A program made the translations under genes and the position numbers. Of a DNA stretch of 64,000 bases, positions 39,234 through 48,519 are shown piece by piece. The number at the start of each line of letters is the position of its first letter. Position 1 is the first letter of the stretch. This stretch comes from Micromonospora parva. Its GTDB lineage: Bacteria; Actinomycetota; Actinomycetes; Mycobacteriales; Micromonosporaceae. A model generated the notes under the pieces. The model saw nothing but the letters and a program-made list of their open reading frames with translations, was not told where the DNA came from and did no database searches. The stretch is from assembly GCF_000718515.1 (NCBI RefSeq), contig NZ_JNZS01000018.1:1-64000 (forward strand), read 5' to 3'.

Positions 39234-40085
39234 ATGCCTTTCATTACCGTGGGGACGGAAAACTCCGCACCCATCGACCTGTACTACGAGGACCACGGAT
39301 CCGGTAAGCCCGTGGTGCTCATCCACGGCTTCCCGTTCAACGGGGCAACGTGGGAGAAGGAAACCAGCGTGCTGCAGAACGCCGGATACCGGACGATCAC
39401 CTACGATCGGCGCGGTAACGGCAACTCGGCGCAGCCGGCCTTCGGGTACGACTACAACACGTTCGCCGCCGACCTGGACGTGCTGATGACCGAGTTGGAC
39501 CTGAACGAGGTGACCTTGATCGGTCACTCGATGGGCACCGGCGAGGTCGTCCGCTACCTGGCCAACTACGGCTCCCAGCGGGTCAGCCGGGCCGTGCTGC
39601 TCAGCCCGCTGCAACCGATGTTGGCCAAGGCCGACGACAACCCCGAGGGCGTCGACCGCAAGCTTTTCAAGGGCTTCCAGGACGCCATCATCAAGGACCG
39701 CTTCGCCTATCTGACGTCCTTCTGTGACGCGTTCTTCAACCCGGACCAGAACATGGGCAAGCGGGTCAGCGAGGAGGCGTACCGGGCGCACTGGCAGATC
39801 GGCGCGATGGCCTCCGGCAAGGCCACCCACGACAGTGTGGACGCCTGGCAGGAAGATTTCCGCCCCGACCTGCCGAAGATCAACATTCCGGTGTTGATCA
39901 TTCAGGGTGACCAGGACCGGGTGCTGCCCTACCCGGTGACTGGCCAGCGGCTCGGGCCGATGATGCCGACCGGCCAGCTCATCACGCTCAAGGGCGCGCC
40001 GCACGGCATCCCGTGGACCCACGCCGACGAGGTCAACAAGGCGATCATGGACTTCATGAAGCAGCCGGCCAAGGCTCGCGCCTGA
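39234..40085 (+). CDS. Alpha/beta hydrolase, cofactor-free chloroperoxidase-like
   Basis: This 283-residue hydrolase matches the non-heme haloperoxidase/esterase group: HGFPFNGATWEKE (oxyanion), YDRRGNGNSAQP, GHSMGTGEV with nucleophile Ser99, the Asp in QGDQDRVLP and the His in GAPHGIPWTH. Members perform perhydrolysis or ester hydrolysis. CAGGAG precedes the ATG at 39234. A hairpin terminator follows. Confidence 0.92.
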   Translation: MPFITVGTENSAPIDLYYEDHGSGKPVVLIHGFPFNGATWEKETSVLQNAGYRTITYDRRGNGNSAQPAFGYDYNTFAADLDVLMTELDLNEVTLIGHSMGTGEVVRYLANYGSQRVSRAVLLSPLQPMLAKADDNPEGVDRKLFKGFQDAIIKDRFAYLTSFCDAFFNPDQNMGKRVSEEAYRAHWQIGAMASGKATHDSVDAWQEDFRPDLPKINIPVLIIQGDQDRVLPYPVTGQRLGPMMPTGQLITLKGAPHGIPWTHADEVNKAIMDFMKQPAKARA

Positions 40086-40128
40086 CCCGTACCGGTAGCC
40101 GATCGGACGCCAGCGCCGTGAGGCGCCG

Positions 40129-40167
40129 CGACACCCGGCCCACGGTTCGCACCGGGGCCGGGTGTCG
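40129..40167. terminator. Bidirectional hairpin terminator
   Basis: A perfect 13-bp stem (40129-40141 with 40155-40167) and 13-base loop lie between the convergent hydrolase and methyltransferase genes. Confidence 0.8.
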
Positions 40168-40174
40168 TCGTCGG

Positions 40175-41191
40175 TCAGGCCCGGCGGGCCACCACCGCGC
40201 CGTTCGCCCCCGGCGCGTCGAACGGCACCGTCCGCACGTCGACGAAACCGGCGTCGGTGAGCCAGGCCGCGTACTCGGCACCCGAATAGTTGCGCCCACC
40301 CTCGGTCTCGACAAGCATGTTCATCCCCATCAGCGCCGCCTCGGGCGGCCCGGTGCGTTCGTCGTTGAGCAGCAGTTCGCAGACGACGATCGCCCCGCCG
40401 GGCGGCAACGCCGCGTGGCACCGGGCCAGCAACGCCCGGTTCGTCGGCTCGTCCCAGTCGTGCAGGATCATGCTGAGCAGGATGACGTCGTGGCCCGTCG
40501 GCAGCGTCGGGTCGGCGAGGAAGTCACCCACCACCGCGTCGATCCGCCCGGTCAGGCCGGCCTCCGCGATCCGCTCCCGGGCCCGCACGCAGACGTGCGG
40601 CAGATCCAGGACGGTCGCCCGCAGCTCGGGCAGGCGGCGGCAGAACTCGATCGGGAACGCGCCGGCCCCGCCGCCGACGTCGAGCAGCCGGCGGTGCGCC
40701 GAGAAGTCGTACGCGTCGGCCAACGCGCTGGCGGTGAAGCTGGACGTGGAGAACATCGCGTCCCAGAACTGCGCCAGCATCTCCGGGTCGGCGGTGTCGA
40801 ACATCGACTGTTGGGCCTCCGGGTCCCAGGTCAACGGGCGATCCGTGCGCAGTGCCTCGCCGATGCGGTGCCACGGCAGGTAGGTGCGCAGGTCGGAGTA
40901 GCGGATCTGCGCGCCGAAGTAGTACGGGCGACCCTCGACCAGGAACTGCTCGGCCAACTCGGAGTTGCGGTACGCGTCGCCGGCCTTCTCCAACAGCCCG
41001 AGTGAGGCACTGGCGGCCAGTAACAGGTCCGCCGGCCGGTCGGGCAACCCGAACTCGGCGGCGGCCTCCTCGACGGTCATCGTCCGCCCACCGGCCAACC
41101 TGGTGAACAGGCCGAGCTCGACGCCGGCCGCGAGGGTCTTGAACCCCCACACACCGGCCACCAGACGCATGAGGGGAGTGGGAGTGATCAT
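40175..41191 (-). CDS. SAM-dependent O-methyltransferase (family 2)
   Basis: This 338-residue enzyme has an N-terminal winged-helix dimerisation domain (GVELGLFTRLAGGRTMTVEEAAAEFG). A Rossmann domain follows with LLDVGGGAGAFPIEF (SAM site), VLDLPHVC, and VGDFLADP. The catalytic His lies in SMILHDWDE, and LPPGGAIVVCELLLNDE follows. It should methylate a hydroxyl of an aromatic or polyketide-like compound. No natural-product cluster surrounds it. Confidence 0.9.
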   Translation of the reverse strand: MITPTPLMRLVAGVWGFKTLAAGVELGLFTRLAGGRTMTVEEAAAEFGLPDRPADLLLAASASLGLLEKAGDAYRNSELAEQFLVEGRPYYFGAQIRYSDLRTYLPWHRIGEALRTDRPLTWDPEAQQSMFDTADPEMLAQFWDAMFSTSSFTASALADAYDFSAHRRLLDVGGGAGAFPIEFCRRLPELRATVLDLPHVCVRARERIAEAGLTGRIDAVVGDFLADPTLPTGHDVILLSMILHDWDEPTNRALLARCHAALPPGGAIVVCELLLNDERTGPPEAALMGMNMLVETEGGRNYSGAEYAAWLTDAGFVDVRTVPFDAPGANGAVVARRA

Positions 41192-41233
41192 GCCGACATG
41201 AGATCACAGATCGGCGCTTTCCACGATGGACGG

Positions 41234-41863
41234 TCACGCCCGTAGCAACGTCACCAACCCCGCGGCCACCAGCACCCCGGCCCAGAGCCGGTCCACGTTG
41301 AACCAGGCCCGACGCAGCACACCCACCCCGAACACCTGGTAGACCAGCACCGCCACGGCCAGGGCGACGCCGAGCATCGCCACGGTGTGCACCCCGGCCG
41401 CCGCGAGGCCGGACAGCGCACCGACCGGCGCGGCGGCCAGGTGCCCGGAGTGACCCCCGGGCACCGGCTCGGCCACCAGCACCGGCACCAGCATCAGGCC
41501 CGCGCCGTGCGCTGACGACATCAGGAACGACCAACCGGCGAGCTGCCCCGCCGACAACCGCATCCCCGCCCACCGGAAGTGCCGCTCGGAGAGCAGTCGC
41601 CACAGCCCGAACGCGACCAGCAGCACGCCGCCGAGCACCGCGAGGGCGCTGCTCGCCGTCACCGACCGGGTCGCGGCGACCAGCGCGGCGACGATCGCCA
41701 CCGAGGCGAGATGCCCCGCCGCGATCGGCGGCAGGGCCCGCAGCAACGCCATCCGGCTGCGCTCCTGAAGGCCCCGGGCCACCGCGAACAGCCACCCCAT
41801 CGCCGGGTTCAGACCATGGAACGCGCCGAGCGCGGCGAGCGTCGCCAGGGCGGTGAGGGTCAC
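41234..41863 (-). CDS. Hypothetical integral membrane protein
   Basis: This 209-residue protein has six or so helices. It starts LGAFHGLNPAMGWLFAVARGLQE with a His in a conserved-looking loop, then ERHFRWAGMRLSAGQLAGWSFLMSSAHGAGLML and later GVHTVAML with further His residues in or near helices. It could be a metal or small-ion transporter; I do not recognise the family. Its start overlaps the stop of the methanethiol oxidase gene by four bases, so it is the last gene of the sulfur operon. Confidence 0.7.
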   Translation of the reverse strand: MTLTALATLAALGAFHGLNPAMGWLFAVARGLQERSRMALLRALPPIAAGHLASVAIVAALVAATRSVTASSALAVLGGVLLVAFGLWRLLSERHFRWAGMRLSAGQLAGWSFLMSSAHGAGLMLVPVLVAEPVPGGHSGHLAAAPVGALSGLAAAGVHTVAMLGVALAVAVLVYQVFGVGVLRRAWFNVDRLWAGVLVAAGLVTLLRA

Positions 41864-43266
41864 GGAAAGCAGTACGAGTCGGAGGAGGCGTCCCCGCCCT
41901 GCAACCGGGTCTGGTGCACCCGCAGGCCCCGGAACTCGTCCCCGTGCGGGAAGAACCGCTCATCAGGGGTGAGCCCACCGGTGTCCACGTCGACGTCGAG
42001 CTTGGCCAACCAGGCGCCCACCCCGTCGGGGTAGAACTGGTCGTCCCACGCGCCGTAGAGCGAGTTGCTGACGTACACCCGCCGACCGTCCCGGCTGACC
42101 TCGACCATCTGCGGGCCACCGGCCAACGGCTCGTCCGGCGCGGACGGGTGCGCGCTGCGGCGGACGATCCCGCCGAGGTGCACCGAGCCCGTCTGCACCG
42201 GGTGCAGCGGGTCGCTGACGTCGTACTGGCGCAGCTCGCCGGTGCCCCAGCAGGAGACGTAGAGGAACCGGTCGTCCACCGACAGGTCGATGTCGGTCAC
42301 CAGCGGCGGCACCGCCCCGAAGGGTTTGAGCAGGTCGGGCAGGTCCGCCGGGTCGGCCGGCTCGGCCGGGATGTCGATCACCCTGGTGACCGCCCAGCCG
42401 TCCCCGTCGCGGTGCCACAACCAGATCGAGGCGGACAGGTCCTCGACGCTGATCACCACACCGACGAACCCGTACGACTTCGTCGGGTCGTGCGCCGGCC
42501 GCAGCTCCAGCGGCATCTGATACGCATCGCCCAGGTCGACCCGCTGCACGTGCCGGCGTTTCGCCAGATCCCAGAAGTGGATGGCGTGCCCGTAGCGTCG
42601 GCCCAGCAGCAACTCACCGATGATGCCGTCCTCGATCATCGACGGGGTGCCCCACTCGCTGGTGACCAGCACGTCCTGGGTCAGGTGCCACCACACGTCG
42701 TACGCCAGGAACTGCGGACCCCGGTCGGCCTCCCACGCCCCGCGTACCTCGAACGTGGTGTGATCCAGGATGGCGATGCCACCGGGACCCTCCTCGCCGT
42801 CCGCGCCACCGAGAGCCGAGAGGTAGATGCCGTCCGGCCCACAGTGCACTGTGTGCGGCCGCGAGTAGCCAGCCCGCTTCGCCAACTCCTCGGCCCCGAT
42901 CACCTTGACGATCTGCGGCTGGCGTGGATCAGGCTGGGTGTCGAGCACGTGGATGCGCGACGACCGCAGGCCGGGCACGATCAGGTAGCGCCGCTCGACG
43001 TGCGGGTGCGGGGCGGTCGGGCAGAGCGCGCTGCTGCACGCGTTCCAGCCGAAGTGGTGCAGCTCGTCACCGACGTACGGCAGGTCGGTCCAGCCAACGA
43101 CCCGGCCGTATTCGGGGGAGTCGGGGTCGGTGTCCAGCACCACTATGGCGTCCGGACGGCTGGCCGCCCGGTCGAAGGCCGCCACGTAGGCGAGCTTCTC
43201 CGTCGGTGCGGTCACCGCCTCGCGCGGCGAGGGGTAGAACGTGGGATCGGGAGTCCAGCGGGTCAT
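41860..43266 (-). CDS. Selenium-binding protein SBP56/methanethiol oxidase
   Basis: This 468-residue, beta-propeller-type protein has the SBP56 pattern: WTPDPTFYPSPREAVTAPTEKLAYVAAFD at the start, then ELHHFGWNACSSALC, HTVHCGPDGIYLSALGG, YDVWWHLTQDVLVTSEWGTP and CWGTGELRQYDVSDPLHP. Bacterial members are copper enzymes turning methanethiol into formaldehyde, hydrogen sulfide and hydrogen peroxide. Coupling to a sulfonate transporter and facing a monooxygenase supports an organosulfur role. ATG 43266 lies 15 bases after the ATPase gene stop. Confidence 0.93.
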   Translation of the reverse strand: MTRWTPDPTFYPSPREAVTAPTEKLAYVAAFDRAASRPDAIVVLDTDPDSPEYGRVVGWTDLPYVGDELHHFGWNACSSALCPTAPHPHVERRYLIVPGLRSSRIHVLDTQPDPRQPQIVKVIGAEELAKRAGYSRPHTVHCGPDGIYLSALGGADGEEGPGGIAILDHTTFEVRGAWEADRGPQFLAYDVWWHLTQDVLVTSEWGTPSMIEDGIIGELLLGRRYGHAIHFWDLAKRRHVQRVDLGDAYQMPLELRPAHDPTKSYGFVGVVISVEDLSASIWLWHRDGDGWAVTRVIDIPAEPADPADLPDLLKPFGAVPPLVTDIDLSVDDRFLYVSCWGTGELRQYDVSDPLHPVQTGSVHLGGIVRRSAHPSAPDEPLAGGPQMVEVSRDGRRVYVSNSLYGAWDDQFYPDGVGAWLAKLDVDVDTGGLTPDERFFPHGDEFRGLRVHQTRLQGGDASSDSYCFP

Positions 43267-43280
43267 CACAGCTCCGCTCG

Positions 43281-44012
43281 TCAGGTGGTGGGGACGCCAA
43301 GTCGGTCGAGCAGGTGGCGGCGCAGCGCGCCGAAGGCCGGGTCGTCCGGGGTACGGGTTGCACCGAGGTCGACGGGCAGGTCCGCGGCGATGCGACCCTC
43401 GTCGAGGAGCAGGATCCGGTCGGCGAGCAGCAACGCCTCCTCCACGTCGTGGGTGACCAGCAGGGCGGCGAAACCGTGCTCGGCGCGCAGCCGGCGCAGC
43501 AGGATCTGCATCCGCAGCCGGGTCAGCGCGTCCAGCGCGCCGAACGGCTCGTCGAGCAGCAGCAGGTCCGGTTCGCGGACCAGGGCCCGCGCCACGGCCA
43601 CCCGCTGCGCCTGCCCGCCGGACAACTCGGCCGGCCAGGCGCGGTGCCGCTCGGCGAGGCCGACCTCGGCCAGCGCCCGCCGGACACGCCCTGGAGCGTC
43701 CACACCGGACAGGCCGAGCCGCACGTTGTCCGCCACCCGTTTCCACGGCAGCAACCGGTGTTCCTGGAAGACCACGGCGGCGGTGCCGTGCACGACGATC
43801 GTCCCGCTGGCGTCGCCGTCCAACCCGGCGAGAATCCGCAGGAGTGTGCTCTTGCCGGAACCGCTGCCGCCGAGCAGGGCCACCACCTCACCGCGGGCGA
43901 TGCTCAGGTCGACCCCGGTCAGCACGACGGTCGGGCCGAACGCCCGGCGCACCGCGTGGGCGGTCAGCACCGGCTCGGCGCCGTTCAGGTGGCCCGCAGT
44001 CCGCGACGCCAT
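43281..44012 (-). CDS. ssuB: Sulfonate/nitrate-type ABC transporter ATP-binding protein
   Basis: This 243-residue ATPase has Walker A GGSGSGKST, Q-loop VFQEHRLLPW, signature LSGGQAQRVAVARAL, Walker B LLLLDEPFGALDAL and the switch His in VTHDVEEALL. The EHRLLPW Q-loop is typical of the Ssu/Tau/Nrt group, which imports sulfonates, taurine or nitrate. ATG 44012 has GGAGAGGAGG upstream. The gene overlaps the permease gene by 28 bases. Confidence 0.9.
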   Translation of the reverse strand: MASRTAGHLNGAEPVLTAHAVRRAFGPTVVLTGVDLSIARGEVVALLGGSGSGKSTLLRILAGLDGDASGTIVVHGTAAVVFQEHRLLPWKRVADNVRLGLSGVDAPGRVRRALAEVGLAERHRAWPAELSGGQAQRVAVARALVREPDLLLLDEPFGALDALTRLRMQILLRRLRAEHGFAALLVTHDVEEALLLADRILLLDEGRIAADLPVDLGATRTPDDPAFGALRRHLLDRLGVPTT

Positions 44013-44818
44013 GTCAACATCCTCCTCTCCAGGACCCGCAACGCACTGTCGGATATCAGCCCGAGCAGGGCGTAGACGAGCAGGCCGAGCACCACCACGT
44101 CGGTCTGGCTGAACTCCCGCGCCTCCATCATCAGAAAGCCGATCCCGGTCTGGGCGTTGACCTGCTCGCCGACGACCAGGCTGAGCCAGGCCGCCCCGAT
44201 CGCCAGCCGCAGGCCGAGGAAGAGCGACGGCAGCGCGCCGGGCAGCACCACGTGGCGCAGGCGGGCGGCCTGGCCCAGACCACAGGTGCGGGCGACCTCC
44301 ACCAGCCGTTCGTCGATGTCCCGGATGCCGGCGTAGGTGTTGAAGTAGATGGGGAAGAACGCGCCCAGGGCGACCAGGCTGATCTTCAGCGACTCGCCGA
44401 TCCCGACCCAGATGATGAGCAGCGGGACCAGGCCCAGGTGGGGCAGCATCCGGGCCATCTGCACCGGCGGGTCGACCAGGTCGTCGCCGAGTCGCAGCAG
44501 CCCCGCCACTGTGCCCAGCGCCAGCGCCAGAACGCCGCCGATGAACAGCCCCGCTGCGGCCCGGGTGAGGGAGTCCACGAGGTGGACGGCGAGCGTCCCG
44601 TCCCGGCTCAGTCGCCAGCCGGTGGCGAGGACGGCGCTGGGCGCGGGCAGCTTCTCCGGTGCGAGCACCCCGGTCCGGGCGGCCAGTTCCCAGCCCAGCA
44701 CCAGCACGACCGGGCTGACCAGCCGCCGCCACCGCCGCGTCGAGCGGGGGCGCGGGGGGTCGGCCGGCGCGACGGCCACGGCTTCGGTCGGCGTTTCCAA
44801 CAGCTGTGTACGGCTCAC
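43985..44818 (-). CDS. ssuC: Sulfonate-type ABC transporter permease
   Basis: This 277-residue permease has six helices and the EAA loop YAGIRDIDERLVEVARTCGLGQAARLRHVVLPGALPSLFLGLR. The family is BinPdT/NitT/TauT (SsuC-like). The N-terminus of about 35 residues is cytoplasmic and Pro-rich. The GTG start overlaps the binding-protein stop (GTGA). Confidence 0.9.
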   Translation of the reverse strand: MSRTQLLETPTEAVAVAPADPPRPRSTRRWRRLVSPVVLVLGWELAARTGVLAPEKLPAPSAVLATGWRLSRDGTLAVHLVDSLTRAAAGLFIGGVLALALGTVAGLLRLGDDLVDPPVQMARMLPHLGLVPLLIIWVGIGESLKISLVALGAFFPIYFNTYAGIRDIDERLVEVARTCGLGQAARLRHVVLPGALPSLFLGLRLAIGAAWLSLVVGEQVNAQTGIGFLMMEAREFSQTDVVVLGLLVYALLGLISDSALRVLERRMLTWRRGLRAT

Positions 44819-45792
44819 TGGAACACCGCGCTGAAGCGGTCGTCCACCCGGCTCCTGATGTCGACGGGCCCCGGAATGAGGTCCAGCGCGATGAAGCTGT
44901 CGGTGATCGCCTGGAGTTCGTCGCCGATGGCCGGGGTGACCGGGGCGAGCGGCTTGGCGCTGCGGTCGAGAGCGCGGCTGGTGACGTCCTCCGGGATCTT
45001 CAGCTCCGGCGCCAGCGTGCGGGCCCGCTCCTGCGGGTTCGCGATGCCCCAGTCGGTCACCTCGCGGTAGCGCTGCAGGAACGCCCGGATGTCGTCCGAG
45101 CGCTTGTCGAGCGCCTGGGGCGCGGCCAGGACGTACTCGCGGTTGCTGGCCAGGCCTGTCGCGTCGGCGAGCACCCGGACGCCCGGCTGCTCGGCCAGCG
45201 CGAAGTACGGGTCCCAGATGACCCAGGCGTCGACCTGTCCGCTGTCGAACGCGGGTCGTCCCTCGGCCGGCTTGAGGTACTTGACCTTGATGTCCTTCAA
45301 AGTCATCTTGTTGGCCTCCAGCAGCCGGACCAGCAGCCAGTGCACGTTGGAGCCCTTGTTGAGGGCGATCGTCCGGCCCTTGAGGTCGGCGAAGCTGCGG
45401 TAGCCGCTGTCGGCCTTGACCAGCACCGCCTCGCCCTGCGGGATCGGAGCCGAGGTGCCGATGATGGAGAACGGGATCTTGCCGGCGGCGGCGAAGACGG
45501 GTGGGGCCTCGCCGACCTGTCCGATGTCGATCGACCCGGCCTTGAGCGCCTCGGTGAGGGCCGGCCCGCTCTCGAACAGCGACCACTCGACGCCCGGGGT
45601 CTCGCCGCGCGCCTTGACCAGGCTCAGCCCTCCGAAGCGCTGGTAGCCGATTCGCAGCTTGCCCGCCTCGTCTCCGGCGTCGGCCGACCCGCCGCAGGCG
45701 CTCACGGCGGCCGTGGCGAGCAGGACCAGCGCGGTGAACGCGGCTGTCAGCAGGCGGTGACGCGGGGGATGAGGCGTCGAGGGGGTGCGCAT
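44815..45792 (-). CDS. ssuA: Sulfonate-type ABC transporter substrate-binding lipoprotein
   Basis: This 325-residue lipoprotein has a signal peptide with lipobox SACG near residue 35 and then the SsuA/TauA fold: LRIGYQRFGGLSLVKARG, EALKAGSIDIGQVGEAPPVFA, LKGRTIALNKGSNVHWLLVRLLE, and VDAWVIWDPYFALAE. It would deliver an alkanesulfonate or related compound to the permease. AAGGAG precedes the ATG at 45792. It is the first gene of the operon, under the motif at 45860-45876. Confidence 0.9.
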   Translation of the reverse strand: MRTPSTPHPPRHRLLTAAFTALVLLATAAVSACGGSADAGDEAGKLRIGYQRFGGLSLVKARGETPGVEWSLFESGPALTEALKAGSIDIGQVGEAPPVFAAAGKIPFSIIGTSAPIPQGEAVLVKADSGYRSFADLKGRTIALNKGSNVHWLLVRLLEANKMTLKDIKVKYLKPAEGRPAFDSGQVDAWVIWDPYFALAEQPGVRVLADATGLASNREYVLAAPQALDKRSDDIRAFLQRYREVTDWGIANPQERARTLAPELKIPEDVTSRALDRSAKPLAPVTPAIGDELQAITDSFIALDLIPGPVDIRSRVDDRFSAVFQ

Positions 45793-45859
45793 GGCGGCTC
45801 CTTGGGTCGGGCAGGTGCGCCGGGCCGCATCGACCGGCGTGGGTGATCGTGGGCGGTAG

Positions 45860-45876
45860 CCTACTAACCCGATAGG
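45860..45876. promoter_or_regulatory. CCTA-N9-TAGG motif between ssuA and LLM oxygenase genes
   Basis: CCTA-CTAACCCGA-TAGG shares CCTAnnnACCCGnTAGG with 29552-29568. A larger inverted repeat, AGCCTAC (45858-45864) with GTAGGCT (45885-45891), surrounds it. It lies between divergent genes, 68 bases from ssuA and 97 from the LLM gene, so one regulator could control both. Confidence 0.65.
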
Positions 45877-45972
45877 TTTTATGGGTAGGCTGTCGGCGGG
45901 ATCGTCCCACCCCTCAGGAGGTGCCCGCTTCACCGCGTGCGCCGACCGCCCCCGCTCACGGAAAGAGCCGCG

Positions 45973-47148
45973 ATGACCCTCACCTTCCACTGGTTCCTGC
46001 CCACCAACGGCGACAGCCGCGACATCGTCGGCGGCGGGCACGGCGTACCGACCGGTGCCGCCGGAGGCGCCCGCCCGGCCAGCGTGGCGTACCTCGGACA
46101 GATCGCCCGCAGCGCCGAGCAACTCGGCTTCGTCGGCGCGCTCACCCCCACCGGCGCGTGGTGCGAGGACGCCTGGCTGTCCACGGCGATGCTCACCGAG
46201 GTCACCGAACGCCTCAGGTTCCTGGTGGCCTTCCGGCCCGGCCTGACCTCACCCACCCTCGCCGCCCAGATGGCCTCCACGTTCCAGCGGCTGTCCCGGG
46301 GTCGCCTGCTGCTCAACGTGGTCACCGGCGGCGAGTCATCGGAGCAGCGGGCCTACGGCGACTTCCTGGACAAGGACGCCCGGTACGCGCGGGCCGACGA
46401 GTTCCTGCACGTCGTCCGCGCGCTGTGGCGGGGGGAGACGGTGGACCACGCGGGCAGCCACCTGCGCGTCGAGCAGGCGCGGCTGCACCGGTTGCCCGAC
46501 CCGGCCCCGCCGGTCTACTTCGGCGGCTCGTCGGCCGCAGCCCTGCCCGTGGCGGTACGGCACAGCGACGTCTACCTCACCTGGGGCGAGCCGCCGGCCC
46601 AGGTCGCCGAGAAGCTGCACCGGGTCCGGTCGCTGGCCGCCGACGTCGGGCGGGAACTGCGCTTCGGCATCCGGCTGCACGTCATCGCCCGCGACACCGC
46701 CGACGAGGCGTGGGCGCAGGCCCGTCGCCTGCTCGACGGCATCGCCGAGGCCGACATCCGGGCGGTCCAGGACGGGCTGCGCCGCAGCGAGTCCGAGGGG
46801 CAGCGCCGGATGCTCGACCTGCACGGTGGCTCCCGCGACGGGCTGGAGGTCGCCCCCAATCTGTGGGCGGGGGTCGGGCTGGTCCGTGGCGGGGCCGGTA
46901 CCGCGCTGGTGGGCAGCCATGCCGAAGTCGCTGATCGGATCGCGGAGTACCACGCGCTCGGCATCGACGAGTTCATCCTCTCCGGCTATCCGCACCTGGA
47001 GGAGGCGTACTGGTTCGGCGAGGGGGTGCTGCCGATCCTGCGCGACCGCGGGCTGTGGCGGCACCCCGACGGCGCGCGGAGCGCGGCGAGCCACGTCGAC
47101 ATCCCGTTCGCCGGCTCGCCCGCGCCGGTACCCGTCGGGGCTCGCTGA
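45973..47148 (+). CDS. LLM-class FMNH2-dependent monooxygenase, SsuD-like alkanesulfonate monooxygenase
   Basis: This 391-residue TIM-barrel enzyme of the luciferase-like group has MTLTFHWFLPTNGDSR at the start, then GALTPTGAWCEDAW, FLVAFRPGLTSPTLAAQMA, RLLLNVVTGGESSEQ and YARADEFLHVVRALW. It ends with FILSGYPHLEEAYWFGEGVLP, like SsuD. SsuD-type enzymes release sulfite from alkanesulfonates with reduced flavin. A partner flavin reductase (SsuE) is not encoded in this window. It is divergent from the sulfonate transporter genes. Confidence 0.92.
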   Translation: MTLTFHWFLPTNGDSRDIVGGGHGVPTGAAGGARPASVAYLGQIARSAEQLGFVGALTPTGAWCEDAWLSTAMLTEVTERLRFLVAFRPGLTSPTLAAQMASTFQRLSRGRLLLNVVTGGESSEQRAYGDFLDKDARYARADEFLHVVRALWRGETVDHAGSHLRVEQARLHRLPDPAPPVYFGGSSAAALPVAVRHSDVYLTWGEPPAQVAEKLHRVRSLAADVGRELRFGIRLHVIARDTADEAWAQARRLLDGIAEADIRAVQDGLRRSESEGQRRMLDLHGGSRDGLEVAPNLWAGVGLVRGGAGTALVGSHAEVADRIAEYHALGIDEFILSGYPHLEEAYWFGEGVLPILRDRGLWRHPDGARSAASHVDIPFAGSPAPVPVGAR

Positions 47149-47174
47149 CCCGGCCGACGGCACCGCCGCCGCGG

Positions 47175-47579
47175 CTAGGCGGGTCGGCGGGCCATCCGTC
47201 GGCCGATCCGCCGCCCGGCGAGGCTCACCAGCGTGCTGCCGACCGCCATCCCGACCAGCACCAGAATTCCGCCTACCACCCACAGCCCGCTGTCGTCGGT
47301 CCCGGCGGCCCGCCACGACCAGACCGCTGTGAACGCCACGGTCATCACCGGCGCCACCAGCCACGGGCTGAGCCGCGTCCCGGCGAGCCCGGCCAGCAGG
47401 ACGAGCGTCAACACACAGCCGATCACCTGCCACGGCTCGTACGGGCCGCTGCTCGCGCCGGTCTGCGCGTCGACCGTGTACCGGGTGTCCCAGCCCAACC
47501 ACAGGACCCACGCCCCGATCGTGGCCGCCGCCAGGAACAGAACACCGAGCAGTGCCCGCGTACCCCTCGTCGCCGTCAT
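47175..47579 (-). CDS. Small integral membrane protein
   Basis: This 134-residue protein has four hydrophobic helices ([73 protein letters not shown]) and a basic C-terminus. I know no family function. ATG 47579 was chosen at the first helix; the open frame upstream is unsupported. It converges on the LLM gene. Confidence 0.7.
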   Translation of the reverse strand: MTATRGTRALLGVLFLAAATIGAWVLWLGWDTRYTVDAQTGASSGPYEPWQVIGCVLTLVLLAGLAGTRLSPWLVAPVMTVAFTAVWSWRAAGTDDSGLWVVGGILVLVGMAVGSTLVSLAGRRIGRRMARRPA

Positions 47580-47884
47580 CCGGCGATCATGCCCTGCCGA
47601 CCGCTTCACGGGAATACGCGTCGGCGTCCGGTGTGATCCGGTGGGCTGTTGCCTCGGTCGGTGGCGATCCTCTACGGTCGGCTCAGCGGTGGGCGGTGCG
47701 GTCCGCAACCGACCCGACACCGCCGGTTGCCCGTCGTGCGGGCCGGGATGGTGGAGTCCCGGGTCGCCCCGGCGGCGGTGCCCCGGCGGTCGTGTGACTC
47801 CCAGCTCGTCCCCGGGTCCGCCCGGGGTGGCTCCGCGTGGAGCCGACGGCGAGCCGGGGCACGCCGACCCACCGGGAGAGCCCC
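47580..47884 (+). promoter_or_regulatory. Urease operon leader: promoter plus GC-rich hairpins
   Basis: TTGCCT (47649-47654) and TACGGT (47673-47678) are 18 bp apart and form the best promoter. A leader of about 200 bases follows, with CCCCGGG...CCCGGGG (47810-47827) and GGCTCC-GCGT-GGAGCC (47829-47844) hairpins. No riboswitch core is recognised. GGGAGAG precedes the ureA start. Confidence 0.45.
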
Positions 47885-48187
47885 GTGTTCCTCAGCCCGC
47901 ACGAGCAGGACCGCCTGCTCGTCCACGTCGCAGCCGATGTCGCCCGCGCCCGCCGCGAACGCGGCCTGCGCCTCAACTATCCCGAAGCCGTCGCGGTGAT
48001 CACCGCGTTCCTCCTCGAAGGGGCCCGCGACGGGCGGTCGGTGGTCGACCTGATGTCGGCCGGCCGGGCGGTGCTCGGCCGCGACGACGTCCAGGACGGC
48101 ATCCCCGAGTTGCTGAGGGAGGTGCAGGTGGAAGCGACGTTCCCGGACGGCACCAAGTTGGTGACGGTGCACCACCCGATCCCGTGA
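47885..48187 (+). CDS. ureA: Urease subunit gamma
   Basis: This 100-residue subunit has [49 protein letters not shown] and ends [19 protein letters not shown], all typical of UreA. The start GTG 47885 has GGGAGAG just upstream and gives the family length. It is the first gene of a six-gene ureABCFGD operon joined by 4-base or 1-base overlaps. Confidence 0.97.
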   Translation: MFLSPHEQDRLLVHVAADVARARRERGLRLNYPEAVAVITAFLLEGARDGRSVVDLMSAGRAVLGRDDVQDGIPELLREVQVEATFPDGTKLVTVHHPIP

Positions 48188-48519
48188 TCCCCGGGGAGAT
48201 CCTGCCGGCGACCGACCCGGTCGAGATCAACGTGGGTCGCCCGGTGACCACACTGCTCGTGGTCAACACCGCCGACCGCCCGGTGCAGGTCGGCTCGCAC
48301 TACCACTTCGCCGAGGCCAACCCGGCGCTGTCGTTCGACAGGGGCGCGGCGTGGGGGCAGCGCCTCGCCGTGCCGGCCGGCACCTCGGTCCGGTTCGAAC
48401 CGGGCATCAGCCGCAGCGTCGACCTCGTCCCGCTGGGAGGCGCGCGCGTCGTGCCCGGCCTGCGGGGCGAGTGCGCCGGACCGCTCGACACCCCGACGGC
48501 CGACGGGTCGCCGCGGTGA
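48184..48519 (+). CDS. ureB: Urease subunit beta
   Basis: This 111-residue subunit starts [49 protein letters not shown], the UreB pattern, and ends [13 protein letters not shown]. The GTG start overlaps the ureA stop (GTGA). Confidence 0.97.
   Translation: MIPGEILPATDPVEINVGRPVTTLLVVNTADRPVQVGSHYHFAEANPALSFDRGAAWGQRLAVPAGTSVRFEPGISRSVDLVPLGGARVVPGLRGECAGPLDTPTADGSPR

Noticed and set aside
47679..47884. Cobalamin riboswitch before ureA (AGCCGGGGCAC resembles a B12 box)
   Set aside because: The GGTGnnAnTCC and CCGCnACnGT core elements are missing; the match is short and G-rich.
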